Shown piece after piece: positions 24,439 through 32,987 of a stretch of 64,000 nucleotides of DNA; position 1 is the stretch's first letter; the number at the start of each line of letters is the position of its first letter. The notes below the pieces were generated by a model. The model had not been told where the DNA came from. It searched no databases and worked only from the letters and a program-made list of their open reading frames with translations. The position numbers and the translations under genes are program-made. This DNA is from Sphingomonas sp. Leaf242 (GTDB lineage Bacteria; Pseudomonadota; Alphaproteobacteria; Sphingomonadales; Sphingomonadaceae), in contig NZ_LMLW01000001.1 in NCBI RefSeq assembly GCF_001422045.1, positions 70,972 through 134,971 of the forward strand. The letters are read 5' to 3'.

Positions 24439-25767
24439 TCACCCCCCGGCGCTGACCCGCCAGATCGCGTTGCCGATGTCGTCCGCGACCAGCAGGCCGC
24501 CGGTCTTGTCGGTGATGACGCCGACCGGGCGACCCTGCGCATCGCCGTCCTTGTTCAAGAATCCTCCGAGCACATCGACCGGCTTCGCGTTCGCCGCCGG
24601 GAAGCCGGTGTCGCCGAACGGTACGTAGACGACCTTGTAGCCCGATACCGGCTTGCGGTTCCATGATCCGTGCTCGCCTACGAACGCGCCGTTGGCGAAC
24701 TTCGCGCCGAGCTTCGCATCCGCGGAGAAGGTCAGGCCGAGCGCAGCGACGTGCGGCCCCAGCGCATAGTCGGGGCGCTTGGCATATTGCTGAAGCGCGG
24801 GGTTCTTCGGCTCGACGCGAGGATCGGGATAGCCGCCCCAATAATACCAGGGCCAGCCGAAGTTATCGCCGAACTCGACCTGCGTCAGGTAATCGGGCGC
24901 GAGGTCGGAGCCGAGCATGTCGCGCTCGTTGACGACGGTCCACAGTCCGCCCGACTTGGGATTGATCGCCATGCCGTTGGGGTTGCGCAGGCCGGCCGCG
25001 TAGATCCGCCAGTTCTTGTCCTTCGGCCAGACCTGCAGGATGTTGGCGCGGTATTTCTCGGCGTCCATGCCGTTCTCGGCGATGTTGGTCGAAGATCCAA
25101 CACCGACGTACAGCGTCTTGCCATCGGCAGCGGTGATGACGTTGCGCGCCCAGTGGTTTCCGCCGGGGTTGAGCTTGATGACGAGCTCGGGCTTGGCGGT
25201 GATCTTGGTCTGACCGTCGACATAGGGCACGCGGACGAGTGCGTCAGTGTTGCCGATGTAGAGCTGGCCGTCGAGCAGCGTCATGCCGAACGGCGAGTTG
25301 AGGCCGGTCATGAACACCGACTTCGTTTCCGCCACGCCATCGCCGTTCGCATCGCGGAGCAGCGTGATGCGGTTGGCCGAGGGCACGCCGGCGCCGGCGC
25401 GGCCCATCAGAACCTTCATCACCCAGCCGGTGATCCCGCCGCCCTCGCGCGGGGGCGAGTTCGTCTCGGCGACCAGCACGTCGCCGCTGGGGAGGCGGTA
25501 CATCCAGCGCGGGTGGTCGAGCCCGGTCGCGAACGGCTGAATCTTGAGGCCCGCGGCAGGCGTCGGCATCGCGCCGTTCTGCCAGCCGACGACCTTCGCC
25601 ACTTTCACGGTCGGGATCGTCTGGATGCGGGGATCGGTGATCTTGGGCAGCTTGCCGGCGACCTGGTCGACCGACAATTCCGCCGTGTCGGGCCAGGCGA
25701 GATAGGTGACGCCCGCGGCGATCACCAGCAGGATCAGCCCAAGGACGATGAGGATGTGTTTGCGCAT
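24439..25767 (-). CDS. PQQ-dependent sugar dehydrogenase-like protein (sorbosone dehydrogenase family)
   Basis: 442 residues. An N-terminal membrane anchor or signal (ILIVLGLILLVIAAGVTYLAW) is followed by a six-bladed beta-propeller of the glucose/sorbosone dehydrogenase type: FATGLDHPRWMYRLPSGDVL, RDANGDGVAE, NSPFGMTLLDGQLYIGNTD, AGLRNPNGMAINPKSG, and FGDNFGWPWYYWGGYPD. These enzymes oxidise sugars in the periplasm using PQQ. No pqq genes lie in the window. Substrate unknown; some members of the family have lost PQQ. Confidence 0.88.
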   Translation of the reverse strand: MRKHILIVLGLILLVIAAGVTYLAWPDTAELSVDQVAGKLPKITDPRIQTIPTVKVAKVVGWQNGAMPTPAAGLKIQPFATGLDHPRWMYRLPSGDVLVAETNSPPREGGGITGWVMKVLMGRAGAGVPSANRITLLRDANGDGVAETKSVFMTGLNSPFGMTLLDGQLYIGNTDALVRVPYVDGQTKITAKPELVIKLNPGGNHWARNVITAADGKTLYVGVGSSTNIAENGMDAEKYRANILQVWPKDKNWRIYAAGLRNPNGMAINPKSGGLWTVVNERDMLGSDLAPDYLTQVEFGDNFGWPWYYWGGYPDPRVEPKNPALQQYAKRPDYALGPHVAALGLTFSADAKLGAKFANGAFVGEHGSWNRKPVSGYKVVYVPFGDTGFPAANAKPVDVLGGFLNKDGDAQGRPVGVITDKTGGLLVADDIGNAIWRVSAGG

Positions 25768-25846
25768 GAAGGGAAGTTAGAACGGCGGCAGGGCCGGGGC
25801 AATGGATCATGGGTAAAAGGCCCGTCGATCCATTGCAGAGGCTGTA

Positions 25847-26746
25847 TCAGTCGTCGTCCTCGACTGGCACCACCGGCGGATGCAGGCGCAATCGGTTGAT
25901 ACGCCGCTCGTCGGCGTCGATAATCTCGAGCTTCCACCCGCTCGGATGATCGACGCATTCGCCGATCTGCGGGACATGCCCCGCCAGCAAGGCCGCCAGC
26001 CCGCCCAGCGTGTCGATATCGCCGTCGACCTCCGCCAGACGCGGATCGATCAGTTCTGCGGCATCCTCCAGCTCGGCGCGCGCGTCGGCATCCCAGGCCC
26101 CGCCTTCGATCGGCGTCATCAGCACCTGCGGCGCCTCGTCATGCTCGTCCTCTACCTCGCCGACGATCTCCTCGATCAGATCCTCGAACGTTACCAGACC
26201 TTCGGTGCCCGAATACTCGTCGAGCACGATCGTCAAATGGACGTGCTTCTGGCGCATGTCCGCGAGCAGATCGAGCGCACCGCGCGACATCGGCGCGTAG
26301 AGCGGTTCGCGGATCAGCCCGGCGATCGAGGTCGGATGCTTGGCGCCGGTCGCGAGGATGTTGAAGACGTCCTTGATGTGGACCATGCCGATGATCGTAT
26401 CGAGGTTGTCGCGGTAGACCGGCAGGCGGCTATGGCCGGCTTCCGCGAACAGCTTGACGAGATCGGCGAACGGGGTCTCTTCCTCGACCGCGATGATATC
26501 CGCGCGGGGCACGCCGACGTCGCCCGCATCGCGCTCGCTGAAGTGGAGCAGGTTGCGGACCATCTGGCGCTCGAGCGGGGTCAGATCGCCCTTGGCATCG
26601 GGGGCGGGATCGCCCTCGTGCCGGTCGATCGCATCCTCGAGCTGGTCGCGAAGGGATTCGTCTTGAGCACCAAAGATCAGGCCCTTGAGCCCGCGCCAGA
26701 TACTGTCGCTACTATCGCCGTTACCGGCATTGGGGCCATCGGCCAT
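25847..26746 (-). CDS. corC: CorC/hemolysin-like CBS-domain protein
   Basis: 299 residues: two CBS domains (about 75-130, GVPRADIIAVEE to GMVHIKDVF, and about 140-195, HVHLTIVLDEYSGTEGLVTF) and a C-terminal CorC_HlyC domain (DTLGGLAALLAGHVP). No membrane segments, as in CorC, linked to magnesium/cobalt export and ribosome-related operons. It lies 8 bp after ybeY in the same direction. In many alphaproteobacteria lnt follows corC; here an unrelated gene does. Confidence 0.9.
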   Translation of the reverse strand: MADGPNAGNGDSSDSIWRGLKGLIFGAQDESLRDQLEDAIDRHEGDPAPDAKGDLTPLERQMVRNLLHFSERDAGDVGVPRADIIAVEEETPFADLVKLFAEAGHSRLPVYRDNLDTIIGMVHIKDVFNILATGAKHPTSIAGLIREPLYAPMSRGALDLLADMRQKHVHLTIVLDEYSGTEGLVTFEDLIEEIVGEVEDEHDEAPQVLMTPIEGGAWDADARAELEDAAELIDPRLAEVDGDIDTLGGLAALLAGHVPQIGECVDHPSGWKLEIIDADERRINRLRLHPPVVPVEDDD

Positions 26747-26754
26747 CGTGGTCG

Positions 26755-27276
26755 TCAGTCCTCTGTTATCAGGTAAGGGTCGTGGAGACCGAGCGCCGCG
26801 AGCGCATCGCGCTCGATCTGCTCCATGCCCTCGGCCTCGTCGTCGTCGATATGGTCATAGCCTAGCAGATGCAGCGTGCCGTGCACCATCAGATGCATCG
26901 CATGATCCTCGACCGAAATACCGCGCTCGGCCGCTTCCGCGACGCAGACGCCGTGCGCGAGGATGATGTCGCCAAGCAGCACCTCGCCGTCGTCCGAATT
27001 CTGGCTGACCGTGGCGAGCAAGTCCGGCTGGACCATCGGGAAGGACAGGACGTTGGTCGGCTTATCCTTCTGGCGGTACTGCTTGTTGAGCGTATGGACC
27101 TCGTCGTCCGACGCGAGCCGGATCGAGATCTCGACCGTTGCCGCGCTGGTCAGCAGTTCGCCGTGCGGAGTCCACTCGATCGCCGCCGTCGCCGCACGCA
27201 AGGCGAGTGCCTCCCAATCATACCCAGGGCCCTGGCCCGGCCAGGGGGCGTCAGAAGAAAGTGCGATTTCGAGCAT
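26755..27276 (-). CDS. ybeY: YbeY endoribonuclease, rRNA maturation factor
   Basis: 173 residues from the ATG at 27276; 20 extra upstream codons are not conserved-looking. Contains LNKQYRQKDKPTNVLSFP, LLGDIILAHG and the zinc-binding HLMVHGTLHLLGYDH. YbeY processes the 3' end of 16S rRNA and aids ribosome quality control. It is 8 bp from corC. phoH, its usual upstream partner, lies 2.8 kb away beyond a LysR/pirin/WrbA island. Confidence 0.93.
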   Translation of the reverse strand: MLEIALSSDAPWPGQGPGYDWEALALRAATAAIEWTPHGELLTSAATVEISIRLASDDEVHTLNKQYRQKDKPTNVLSFPMVQPDLLATVSQNSDDGEVLLGDIILAHGVCVAEAAERGISVEDHAMHLMVHGTLHLLGYDHIDDDEAEGMEQIERDALAALGLHDPYLITED

Positions 27277-27348
27277 GCGGGCCTTTCGGGGCGAAAGCGT
27301 CAGGACGAAAGCACTACCCGCGAACGGAAGTTCCACGCCAGCGCATTT

Positions 27349-28239
27349 CTATCGATCGCGCAGGCGGCTCCCGAGGAATTCGATCAGCGCCTCGACCCTG
27401 GCCGGCCGCAACGGGCTGGGCGGAGTCAGCAGATGAAGGCCGATCGGCGCGGGCGCCCAATCGTCGAGGATCGTCACCAGCGCGCCGCTCGCGAGATGCG
27501 CATTGACGATGAAGTCGGGCAGTCGCGCGATGCCGAGACCGGCGATCAGCGAGGGAATAATCGCTTCGCCGCTGTTCGCGGTAAGCTGCCCCTGCGTGCG
27601 TACCGAGACGTCCGCGCCGTCGGGGCCGTGAAAGCGCCAGGGCCCGACGACATTGGAATAGCCGAACAGTTTATGCTCGCCGAGTTGCGCCGGATGCGTC
27701 GGCGTTCCGTGCGCCGCTAGATAGCGCGGTGCGGCGACGAGATGCGCCTGGATCGTGCACAGGCGGCGCGCGCGCAGCGAACTGTCGGGCAACTCGGCGA
27801 TCCGCAACGCGATGTCGAACCCCTCCGCGACGATATCGACGCGCGCGTCGGACAGATGCAGGTCGACCTCGATGCCGGGATGCGCGGCGAGAAACTCGGC
27901 GAGCAATGGCGCAACGTTGGTGATGCCGAAGCTCATCGGCGCGGCAAGTCGGACCCGGCCCGTATGCGCGCTGGCGGCGTCATGCGCGGACTCTTCGGCG
28001 GCCCGGGCTTCGGCAAGGATACGCGCGGCATGCTCGGCGAGCGGCTTGCCCGCCTCGGTCAGCGCGAGCCGGCGCGAGGTGCGGTGGAACAGCGACTGGC
28101 CAAGATGCGCTTCGAGCCGCGTGATCGCCTTCGACACGGTCGCCTTGCTCAAGCCCACCGCATCGGCGGCGGCGCTGAACGAACGATGCTCCACCACACT
28201 GGCGAAGATCGCCCAGGCTTCGAGATCGGGCAGGCGCAT
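27349..28239 (-). CDS. LysR-family transcriptional regulator
   Basis: 296 residues from the ATG at 28239, chosen because GGAG lies eight bases upstream; a start at 28257 is possible. N-terminal winged helix (LEAWAIFASVVEHRSFSAAA, SKATVSKAITRLEAHLGQSLF, HRTSRRLALTEAG) and the substrate-binding domain follow. It is divergent from the pirin gene, and LysR-pirin-quinone reductase groups of this kind answer electrophile or redox stress, so it probably controls pirin and wrbA. Effector unknown. Confidence 0.9.
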   Translation of the reverse strand: MRLPDLEAWAIFASVVEHRSFSAAADAVGLSKATVSKAITRLEAHLGQSLFHRTSRRLALTEAGKPLAEHAARILAEARAAEESAHDAASAHTGRVRLAAPMSFGITNVAPLLAEFLAAHPGIEVDLHLSDARVDIVAEGFDIALRIAELPDSSLRARRLCTIQAHLVAAPRYLAAHGTPTHPAQLGEHKLFGYSNVVGPWRFHGPDGADVSVRTQGQLTANSGEAIIPSLIAGLGIARLPDFIVNAHLASGALVTILDDWAPAPIGLHLLTPPSPLRPARVEALIEFLGSRLRDR

Positions 28240-28266
28240 GAGGAGCTCCGCAAACATCAGAAATAT

Positions 28267-28373
28267 ACCACCCCGGCGAAGGCCGGGGCCCCATTGGGAG
28301 GCATCGATAACGAAGCGCAGTCCTTCGTTATGTCGACCTTGCCAATTGGGCCCCGGCCTTCGCCGGGGTGGTG
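28267..28373. repeat. Inverted repeat pair, CCCCGGCGAAGGCCGGGG family
   Basis: ACCACCCCGGCGAAGGCCGG at the left end and the inverse CCGGCCTTCGCCGGGGTGGT at the right. Each half is itself a hairpin. The same family recurs at 41899 and 54180, with a shared CTTGCC-A-TTGG inner edge. Confidence 0.88.
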
Positions 28374-28399
28374 GATCAGCTTGTCAGCACGCTAGCACC

Positions 28400-28414
28400 G
28401 AAACGATCGGTTTC
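28400..28414. promoter_or_regulatory. Possible LysR-regulator site before pirin
   Basis: GAAAC-GATCG-GTTTC, five paired bases, 63 bp before the pirin ATG and on the divergent side of the LysR gene. Weak match to a T-N11-A type site. Confidence 0.3.
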
Positions 28415-28477
28415 CACCGTTTCTATTTACGCGGCGATCCGCGCGCCTATCTTGGGATCAACCAGTGGAGACATCTC

Positions 28478-29197
28478 ATGACGACCACGACGCTCAGCAA
28501 AGTAGACCGCCGCGCCTTCGACAGCCTCGGCCATGCCAATCACGGCTGGCTCAACGCGCGCCACCATTTCTCGTTCGCCAGCTATTACGATCCCGCGCGG
28601 ATGGGCTGGGGCGCGATCCGGGTGTGGAACGACGACCAGATCGCCGCCAATTCGGGCTTCCCGCCGCATCCGCATCAGGACATGGAGATCATCACCTACG
28701 TCCGCAGCGGCGCGATCACGCATCAGGATTCGCTCGGCAACAAGGGCCGTACCGAGGCAGGCGACGTCCAGGTGATGAGCGCCGGCACCGGCGTCCGCCA
28801 CGCCGAGTATAATCTCGAACCAGAGACGACGACGATCTTCCAGATCTGGATCGAGCCGTCGCGCAAGGGCGGTGCGCCGAGCTGGGGCGCCAAGCCGTTC
28901 CCCAAGGGCGAGCGCTCGGGCCAGTTCGTGACGCTGGCGAGTGGGTTCGAGGGTGACGGCGACGCGCTGCCGATCCGCGCGAATGCCCGCGTGCTGGCCG
29001 CGACGCTCAAGGCCGGCGACAGCGTCGACTATGCGATCGGTGAGGGGCGCCACGTGTATCTGGTGCCCGCGACCGGTGCGATCACGATCGGCGACGACGC
29101 CTTTGCCGCACGCGACGGAGCGGCGCTCTCGGGCGGTCAGACGGTGACGATCACGGCACAGGACGACGCCGAGATCGTTCTCGTAGACTCGGAATAA
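28478..29197 (+). CDS. Pirin family protein
   Basis: 239 residues: bicupin with SLGHANHGWLNARHHFSFA, FPPHPHQDMEIITYV (metal-binding His), and VQVMSAGTGVRHAEYN. Pirins bind iron; bacterial forms such as YhhW have quercetinase activity or act as redox-sensing partners. ATG at 28478 follows GTGGAG. It is divergent from lysR and 117 bp upstream of wrbA, separated by a repeat pair. Confidence 0.92.
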   Translation: MTTTTLSKVDRRAFDSLGHANHGWLNARHHFSFASYYDPARMGWGAIRVWNDDQIAANSGFPPHPHQDMEIITYVRSGAITHQDSLGNKGRTEAGDVQVMSAGTGVRHAEYNLEPETTTIFQIWIEPSRKGGAPSWGAKPFPKGERSGQFVTLASGFEGDGDALPIRANARVLAATLKAGDSVDYAIGEGRHVYLVPATGAITIGDDAFAARDGAALSGGQTVTITAQDDAEIVLVDSE

Positions 29198-29199
29198 TA

Positions 29200-29298
29200 C
29201 TCCCCTCCCGCCTGCGGGAGGGGTTGGGGGAGGGGCTTCCTGCCTCGACCCCGCCCGGAACTTCCCTCCCCTAACCCCTCCCGCAAGCGGGAGGGGAA
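29200..29298. repeat. Inverted repeat pair, CTCCCGC-GCGGGAGGGG family
   Basis: CCCCTCCCGCCTGCGGGAGG at 29202 and CCCCTCCCGCAAGCGGGAGG near 29276, flanking a 55-bp core, between pirin and wrbA. It ends about 16 bp before the wrbA start and leaves GAAGGAAA as the RBS. The family recurs at 53605. Confidence 0.88.
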
Positions 29299-29314
29299 CT
29301 CGAAGGAAACACAT

Positions 29315-29917
29315 ATGACCAAGGTTCTCGTGCTCTATTACTCGTCCTACGGCCACATCGAGCAGATGGCCGACGCCGTCGCCGAGGGCGCGCGTGCCGG
29401 TGGTGCCGACGTCGATATCCGCCGCGTCGCCGAGACCGCGCCGCAGGCCGTCATCGAGGCCGCGCATTTCAAGACCGATACCGCGCACGCCGAGATCGAA
29501 GGTCCCGCCGCGCTCGAACACTATGACGCGATCATCGTCGGCGCGCCGACCCGCTTCGGCCGGATGCCCGCGCAGATGGCGCAGTTTTGGGACACGACCG
29601 GTGGCCAGTGGTTCTCGGGCGCGCTGGTCGGCAAGGTCGGTGGTGCATTCACCTCGACTGCGAGCCAGCATGGCGGTCAGGAGACGACCTTGTTCTCGAT
29701 CATCACCAACCTGCTGCATCACGGCATGACGATCGTCGGGCTCGACTATGGCTTCCAGGCGCAGATGGGCGTCGACACGGTCAAGGGTGGCTCGCCGTAC
29801 GGCGCGACGACGATCTCGGACGGCGACGGCAGCCGCATGCCGACCACCGCGGAACTTGACGGCGCCCGCTACCAAGGCAAGCGTATCGCGGAGACCGCGG
29901 CGAAGTTGAAGGGCTGA
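29315..29917 (+). CDS. wrbA: NAD(P)H:quinone oxidoreductase WrbA
   Basis: 200 residues, flavodoxin-like: [16 protein letters not shown] (FMN phosphate loop), [44 protein letters not shown] and [13 protein letters not shown]. WrbA reduces quinones by two electrons, avoiding semiquinone radicals. Its place after pirin and LysR suggests an electrophile/oxidant response unit. Confidence 0.94.
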   Translation: MTKVLVLYYSSYGHIEQMADAVAEGARAGGADVDIRRVAETAPQAVIEAAHFKTDTAHAEIEGPAALEHYDAIIVGAPTRFGRMPAQMAQFWDTTGGQWFSGALVGKVGGAFTSTASQHGGQETTLFSIITNLLHHGMTIVGLDYGFQAQMGVDTVKGGSPYGATTISDGDGSRMPTTAELDGARYQGKRIAETAAKLKG

Positions 29918-29923
29918 CCAAAA

Positions 29924-30021
29924 CTCCCTCCCCTTCAGGGGAGGGTCGGGGTGGGGCGTTTCCCCAACCGCGACGCTTGTGACGAAGCCCCACCCCTGCC
30001 CCTCCCCTGAAGGGGAGGGGT
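29924..30021. repeat. Inverted repeat pair, CCTTCAGGGGAGGG family
   Basis: CTCCCTCCCCTTCAGGGGAG with GGTCGGGGTGGGGC, and the inverse GCCCCACCCC then CCCCTCCCCTGAAGGGGAGG, between the convergent wrbA and phoH genes. The hairpins could serve as a two-way terminator. Related pairs are at 32833 and 39363. Confidence 0.87.
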
Positions 30022-30031
30022 TTCGCGTTCG

Positions 30032-31039
30032 TTATGCCTCGTCGTTGCCCTCATACGCCTCGACGACGCGCCCGACGATCGGATGACGCACCACGTCGCC
30101 GACGGTAAAGCGGCACATTGAGATGCTCTCGAGCCCCTCCAGCCGCCGGACCGCATCGCCCAGCCCCGACGCCGCGACTCCGCCCGGAATATCCACCTGC
30201 TTCGGATCGCCGCAGATCACCATCCGGCTGTTCTGGCCGAAGCGCGTCAGGAACATCTTCATCTGCGCGGGCGTGGTATTCTGCGCCTCATCGAGAATCA
30301 CGAACGCATCCGCCAGCGTCCGCCCACGCATGAACGCGATCGGCGCGACCTCGATTTCGCCGCTCGCGATCCGGCGCTCGACCTGCTCGGCGGGGAGGCA
30401 GTCGTACAGCGCATCGTAGAGCGGGCGCAGGTACGGATCGACCTTCTCCTTCATGTCGCCGGGCAGGAACCCGAGCCGCTCGCCCGCTTCGACCGCGGGG
30501 CGCGACAGGATCAGCCGCTGGACGCTGCCGGTGATGAGCTGCTGCACCGCCTGCGCTACCGCCACATAGGTCTTGCCCGTCCCTGCCGGCCCGAGCGCGA
30601 AGATCATGTCGTTGTTGGCGAGTTCGCGCATGTAATGCGCCTGCGCCGGCGTGCGCGGGACGATCGTCTTCTTGCGCGTCCGGATCATGATCGGTGGCGC
30701 ACCACCGCCGCCCGCATCGGCGCGGATGATGCCCTCGAGCACGGGCTCGTCCGCCATCGCGATCGACGCGTCGACGAGACCGGTATCGACGTCCTCGCCG
30801 CGCTGGATGCGGGCGTACAGATCGTGGAGCACATCGCGCGCCTTGGCGACCTGTTCGGCGGTGCCCTCCAGGCCGATCTTGTTCCCTCGTGCGGTGATGT
30901 AGACGCCGAGGCGATTTTCGAGCGCTACCAGGTTCTGGTCGTACTGGCCGAAGAGCCGGACGAGCAATTGGGGCTTGTCGAACAGCAGCTCGACTCGGGC
31001 GCGGTCACCGGACTGGGCGGGAACGGGTTTACGGCTCAT
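30032..31039 (-). CDS. phoH: PhoH-like ATPase
   Basis: 335 residues. N-terminal KH-like region (RLFGQYDQNLVALENRLGV), linker, then the PhoH helicase-like ATPase with Walker A ALGPAGTGKTYVAVAQA, RPAVEAGERLGFLPGD, Walker B FVILDEAQNTTPAQMKMFLTR and GDPKQVDIP. Usually encoded beside ybeY and miaB and thought to take part in RNA or ribosome metabolism. Here miaB is upstream on the same strand across a 417-bp leader with a strong hairpin. Confidence 0.93.
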   Translation of the reverse strand: MSRKPVPAQSGDRARVELLFDKPQLLVRLFGQYDQNLVALENRLGVYITARGNKIGLEGTAEQVAKARDVLHDLYARIQRGEDVDTGLVDASIAMADEPVLEGIIRADAGGGGAPPIMIRTRKKTIVPRTPAQAHYMRELANNDMIFALGPAGTGKTYVAVAQAVQQLITGSVQRLILSRPAVEAGERLGFLPGDMKEKVDPYLRPLYDALYDCLPAEQVERRIASGEIEVAPIAFMRGRTLADAFVILDEAQNTTPAQMKMFLTRFGQNSRMVICGDPKQVDIPGGVAASGLGDAVRRLEGLESISMCRFTVGDVVRHPIVGRVVEAYEGNDEA

Positions 31040-31056
31040 ACGGTCCTTTCAGGGTG

Positions 31057-31096
31057 TCAAAGGTTACGCCTGGAAGCGTCGAACCGTAACCTTTGA
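31057..31096. promoter_or_regulatory. Twelve-bp inverted repeat in phoH leader
   Basis: TCAAAGGTTACG / CGTAACCTTTGA, all twelve bases paired, 16-nt loop, ending 18 bp before the phoH start (minus strand). No T-run follows. It could be an operator, an RNA structure controlling phoH, or a processing site. Not part of the paired repeat families seen elsewhere. Confidence 0.6.
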
Positions 31097-31456
31097 AAGG
31101 AAGATGAGCATCGCGGGCGACGCGTTCAAGCCGCGCCGGAGCGCTGGCTGAGAGATGATTCGAGTCGCGTGGGCGAAGCTGCATCGGGGGCGAGTGTGAC
31201 AGGCGATCCGGATGTAGGACAGCGAAATCGCGGGGGGCGGGGGTAGGCTCATCAACGTTGCTGAGAACCCTCGACGACAGGCGTCATCAGGCTCCGCGTT
31301 TGATCTACCAACCTCCGTCATGCCGGGCTCGTTCCGGCATCCACCGCGGCATGCCCTCCGAACGGTTGGTTTGCGGCACGGTGGACCTCGGAACAGGTCC
31401 GGGGTGACGGGGGCCCTAGGGATCTCTGACGCGTAAGATCACCAACCGTCCCGTCG
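31097..31456. other. Long gap upstream of phoH with one repeat pair
   Basis: Between the phoH hairpin and miaB no convincing gene is seen; short open frames lack protein character. The part 31317-31408 is a repeat pair (separate entry). The part 31100-31316 holds nothing I recognise. Confidence 0.6.
31317..31408. repeat. Inverted repeat pair, GTCATGCCGGGC family
   Basis: GTCATGCCGGGCTCGTTCCG with GCATCCACCG, and the inverse CGGTGGACCTCGGAACAGGT with CCGGGGTGAC. A second copy lies at 43908-44001. Confidence 0.87.
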
Positions 31457-32785
31457 TTACGCCGCCTCGCGCACGCGCTCCACGCCAGTCAGCGAATTGG
31501 GCCCCGCGGCGGCCAGCGTCACCTCCACCAAGTCGCCGATCGCGTGGTCGCCGATCAGGTGGACCGATTGCAGCCACGGCGACTTGCCGATCAACTGCCC
31601 CGGCAGTTTCCCCGTACGCTCCAGCAGGACCGAGCACGTACGCCCGACGGTGGCGGCATTGAAGGCGTGCTGGTCGCGGTTGAGCGCCGCCTGGAGACGC
31701 TGGAGGCGGTCGTCCATCACGTCCTCGGAGACCTGTTCGACGATCGACGCCGCCGGCGTGCCGGGGCGGGGGCTGTATTTGAAGCTGTAGGCCTGCGCGT
31801 AGCCGACCGCGTCGACCAGGCTCAGCGTGTCCTCGAACTCGGCGTCGGTCTCGCCGGGGAAACCGACGATGAAGTCACCGGACAGCGCGATGTCGGGGCG
31901 CACCGCACGGACGCGGTCGAGCAGGCGGAGATAAGAGTCCCGCGTATGCGACCGGTTCATCGCCTTCAGCACGCGGTCGCTGCCGGACTGCACGGGCAGA
32001 TGGAGGAACGGCATCAGGCTCTCGATGTCGCGGTGCGCGTCGATCAGGCCTTGCGTCATGTCGTTGGGGTGGCTGGTGGTGTAGCGGATCCGCGCGAGGC
32101 CGGGGATGCGGTCGAGGTCGCGGATCAGGTCGTGCAGCCCGCGCTCATTCTCCAACCACGCGTTGACGTTCTGGCCGAGCAGCGTGATCTCGCGCGCGCC
32201 GGCGTCGACCAGCGCCTTAGCCTCGTCGACGATCGCCGCGAACGGCCGGCTGATCTCCGCGCCGCGCGTGTAGGGGACGACGCAATAGGTGCAGAACTTA
32301 TCGCACCCTTCCTGCACCGTCAGGAACGCCGAAGGGGCGACCTTCCGGCGGGCGGGGAGGGCGCCGAACTTCGACAGTAGCGGCATGTCGGTGTCGAGCG
32401 AGGGTGTGCCGGCGGCGGCCTTCGCGACGAGGTCGGGCAGGTTGTGATACGCCTGCGGGCCGACGACGATGTCGACCTTGGCGCGAGTGAAGATCTCCTC
32501 GCCCTCGGCCTGCGCAACGCAGCCGGCGACCGCGATCATCGGCGTCTTGCCGGACTTGCGGCGCTGGTCCTTCCGCAGCCGGCCGATATCCGAATAGACC
32601 TTTTCGGTGGCGCGTTCGCGGATGTGGCAGGTGTTCAGGACGACGACGTCGGCATCGACGGCATCGGCTTGCGTCAGGCCTTGAGCGGCCATCAGTTCGG
32701 CCATGCGCTCGCCGTCATAGACGTTCATCTGGCAGCCGAACGACTTGACGTGGAAGGTTTTTGGGAAGGTTTCGGGAGGGGACAT
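31457..32785 (-). CDS. miaB: tRNA-2-methylthio-N6-dimethylallyladenosine synthase MiaB
   Basis: 442 residues. The methylthiotransferase N-domain carries the three cluster cysteines ([21 protein letters not shown]), the radical-SAM motif is [16 protein letters not shown], and a C-terminal TRAM domain begins about residue 372. It adds the 2-methylthio group at A37 of tRNAs reading UNN codons. Same strand as phoH. In related genomes it commonly lies next to plsC, which here is 8 kb away on the other strand. Confidence 0.95.
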   Translation of the reverse strand: MSPPETFPKTFHVKSFGCQMNVYDGERMAELMAAQGLTQADAVDADVVVLNTCHIRERATEKVYSDIGRLRKDQRRKSGKTPMIAVAGCVAQAEGEEIFTRAKVDIVVGPQAYHNLPDLVAKAAAGTPSLDTDMPLLSKFGALPARRKVAPSAFLTVQEGCDKFCTYCVVPYTRGAEISRPFAAIVDEAKALVDAGAREITLLGQNVNAWLENERGLHDLIRDLDRIPGLARIRYTTSHPNDMTQGLIDAHRDIESLMPFLHLPVQSGSDRVLKAMNRSHTRDSYLRLLDRVRAVRPDIALSGDFIVGFPGETDAEFEDTLSLVDAVGYAQAYSFKYSPRPGTPAASIVEQVSEDVMDDRLQRLQAALNRDQHAFNAATVGRTCSVLLERTGKLPGQLIGKSPWLQSVHLIGDHAIGDLVEVTLAAAGPNSLTGVERVREAA

Positions 32786-32832
32786 GCCGAGCCCCTACCA
32801 AATTTGCGCGCGAGTGGGGAGGGGGCGCTTTA

Positions 32833-32981
32833 ACCCCTCTCCCCCTCGGGGAGAGGGAGGGGCCCGCCCGCTCTTGCGGGTGGGAGGGTGAGGGGCGTGA
32901 GGCTCGGACCGTTCGTCCCAAAGCCCCTCACCCTTCCGTCGCCAAGTGGCTCCTCCCTCCCTCTCCCCGTGGGGGAGAGGG
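32833..32981. repeat. Inverted repeat array, CTCTCCCC-GGGGAGAGG family
   Basis: Two hairpin ends (ACCCCTCTCCCCCTCGGGGA at the left; CTCTCCCCGTGGGGGAGAGG at the right) enclose GCCCGCTCTTGCGGGTGGGA and an AGCCCCTCACCC arm. It lies between the miaB start and the M16 protease stop and may end transcription of the protease gene. Confidence 0.8.
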
Positions 32982-32987
32982 ACTAGT

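Noticed and set aside
31064-31321. 85-codon minus-strand frame upstream of phoH
   Set aside because: No RBS or recognisable sequence, and it runs through the phoH leader hairpin.
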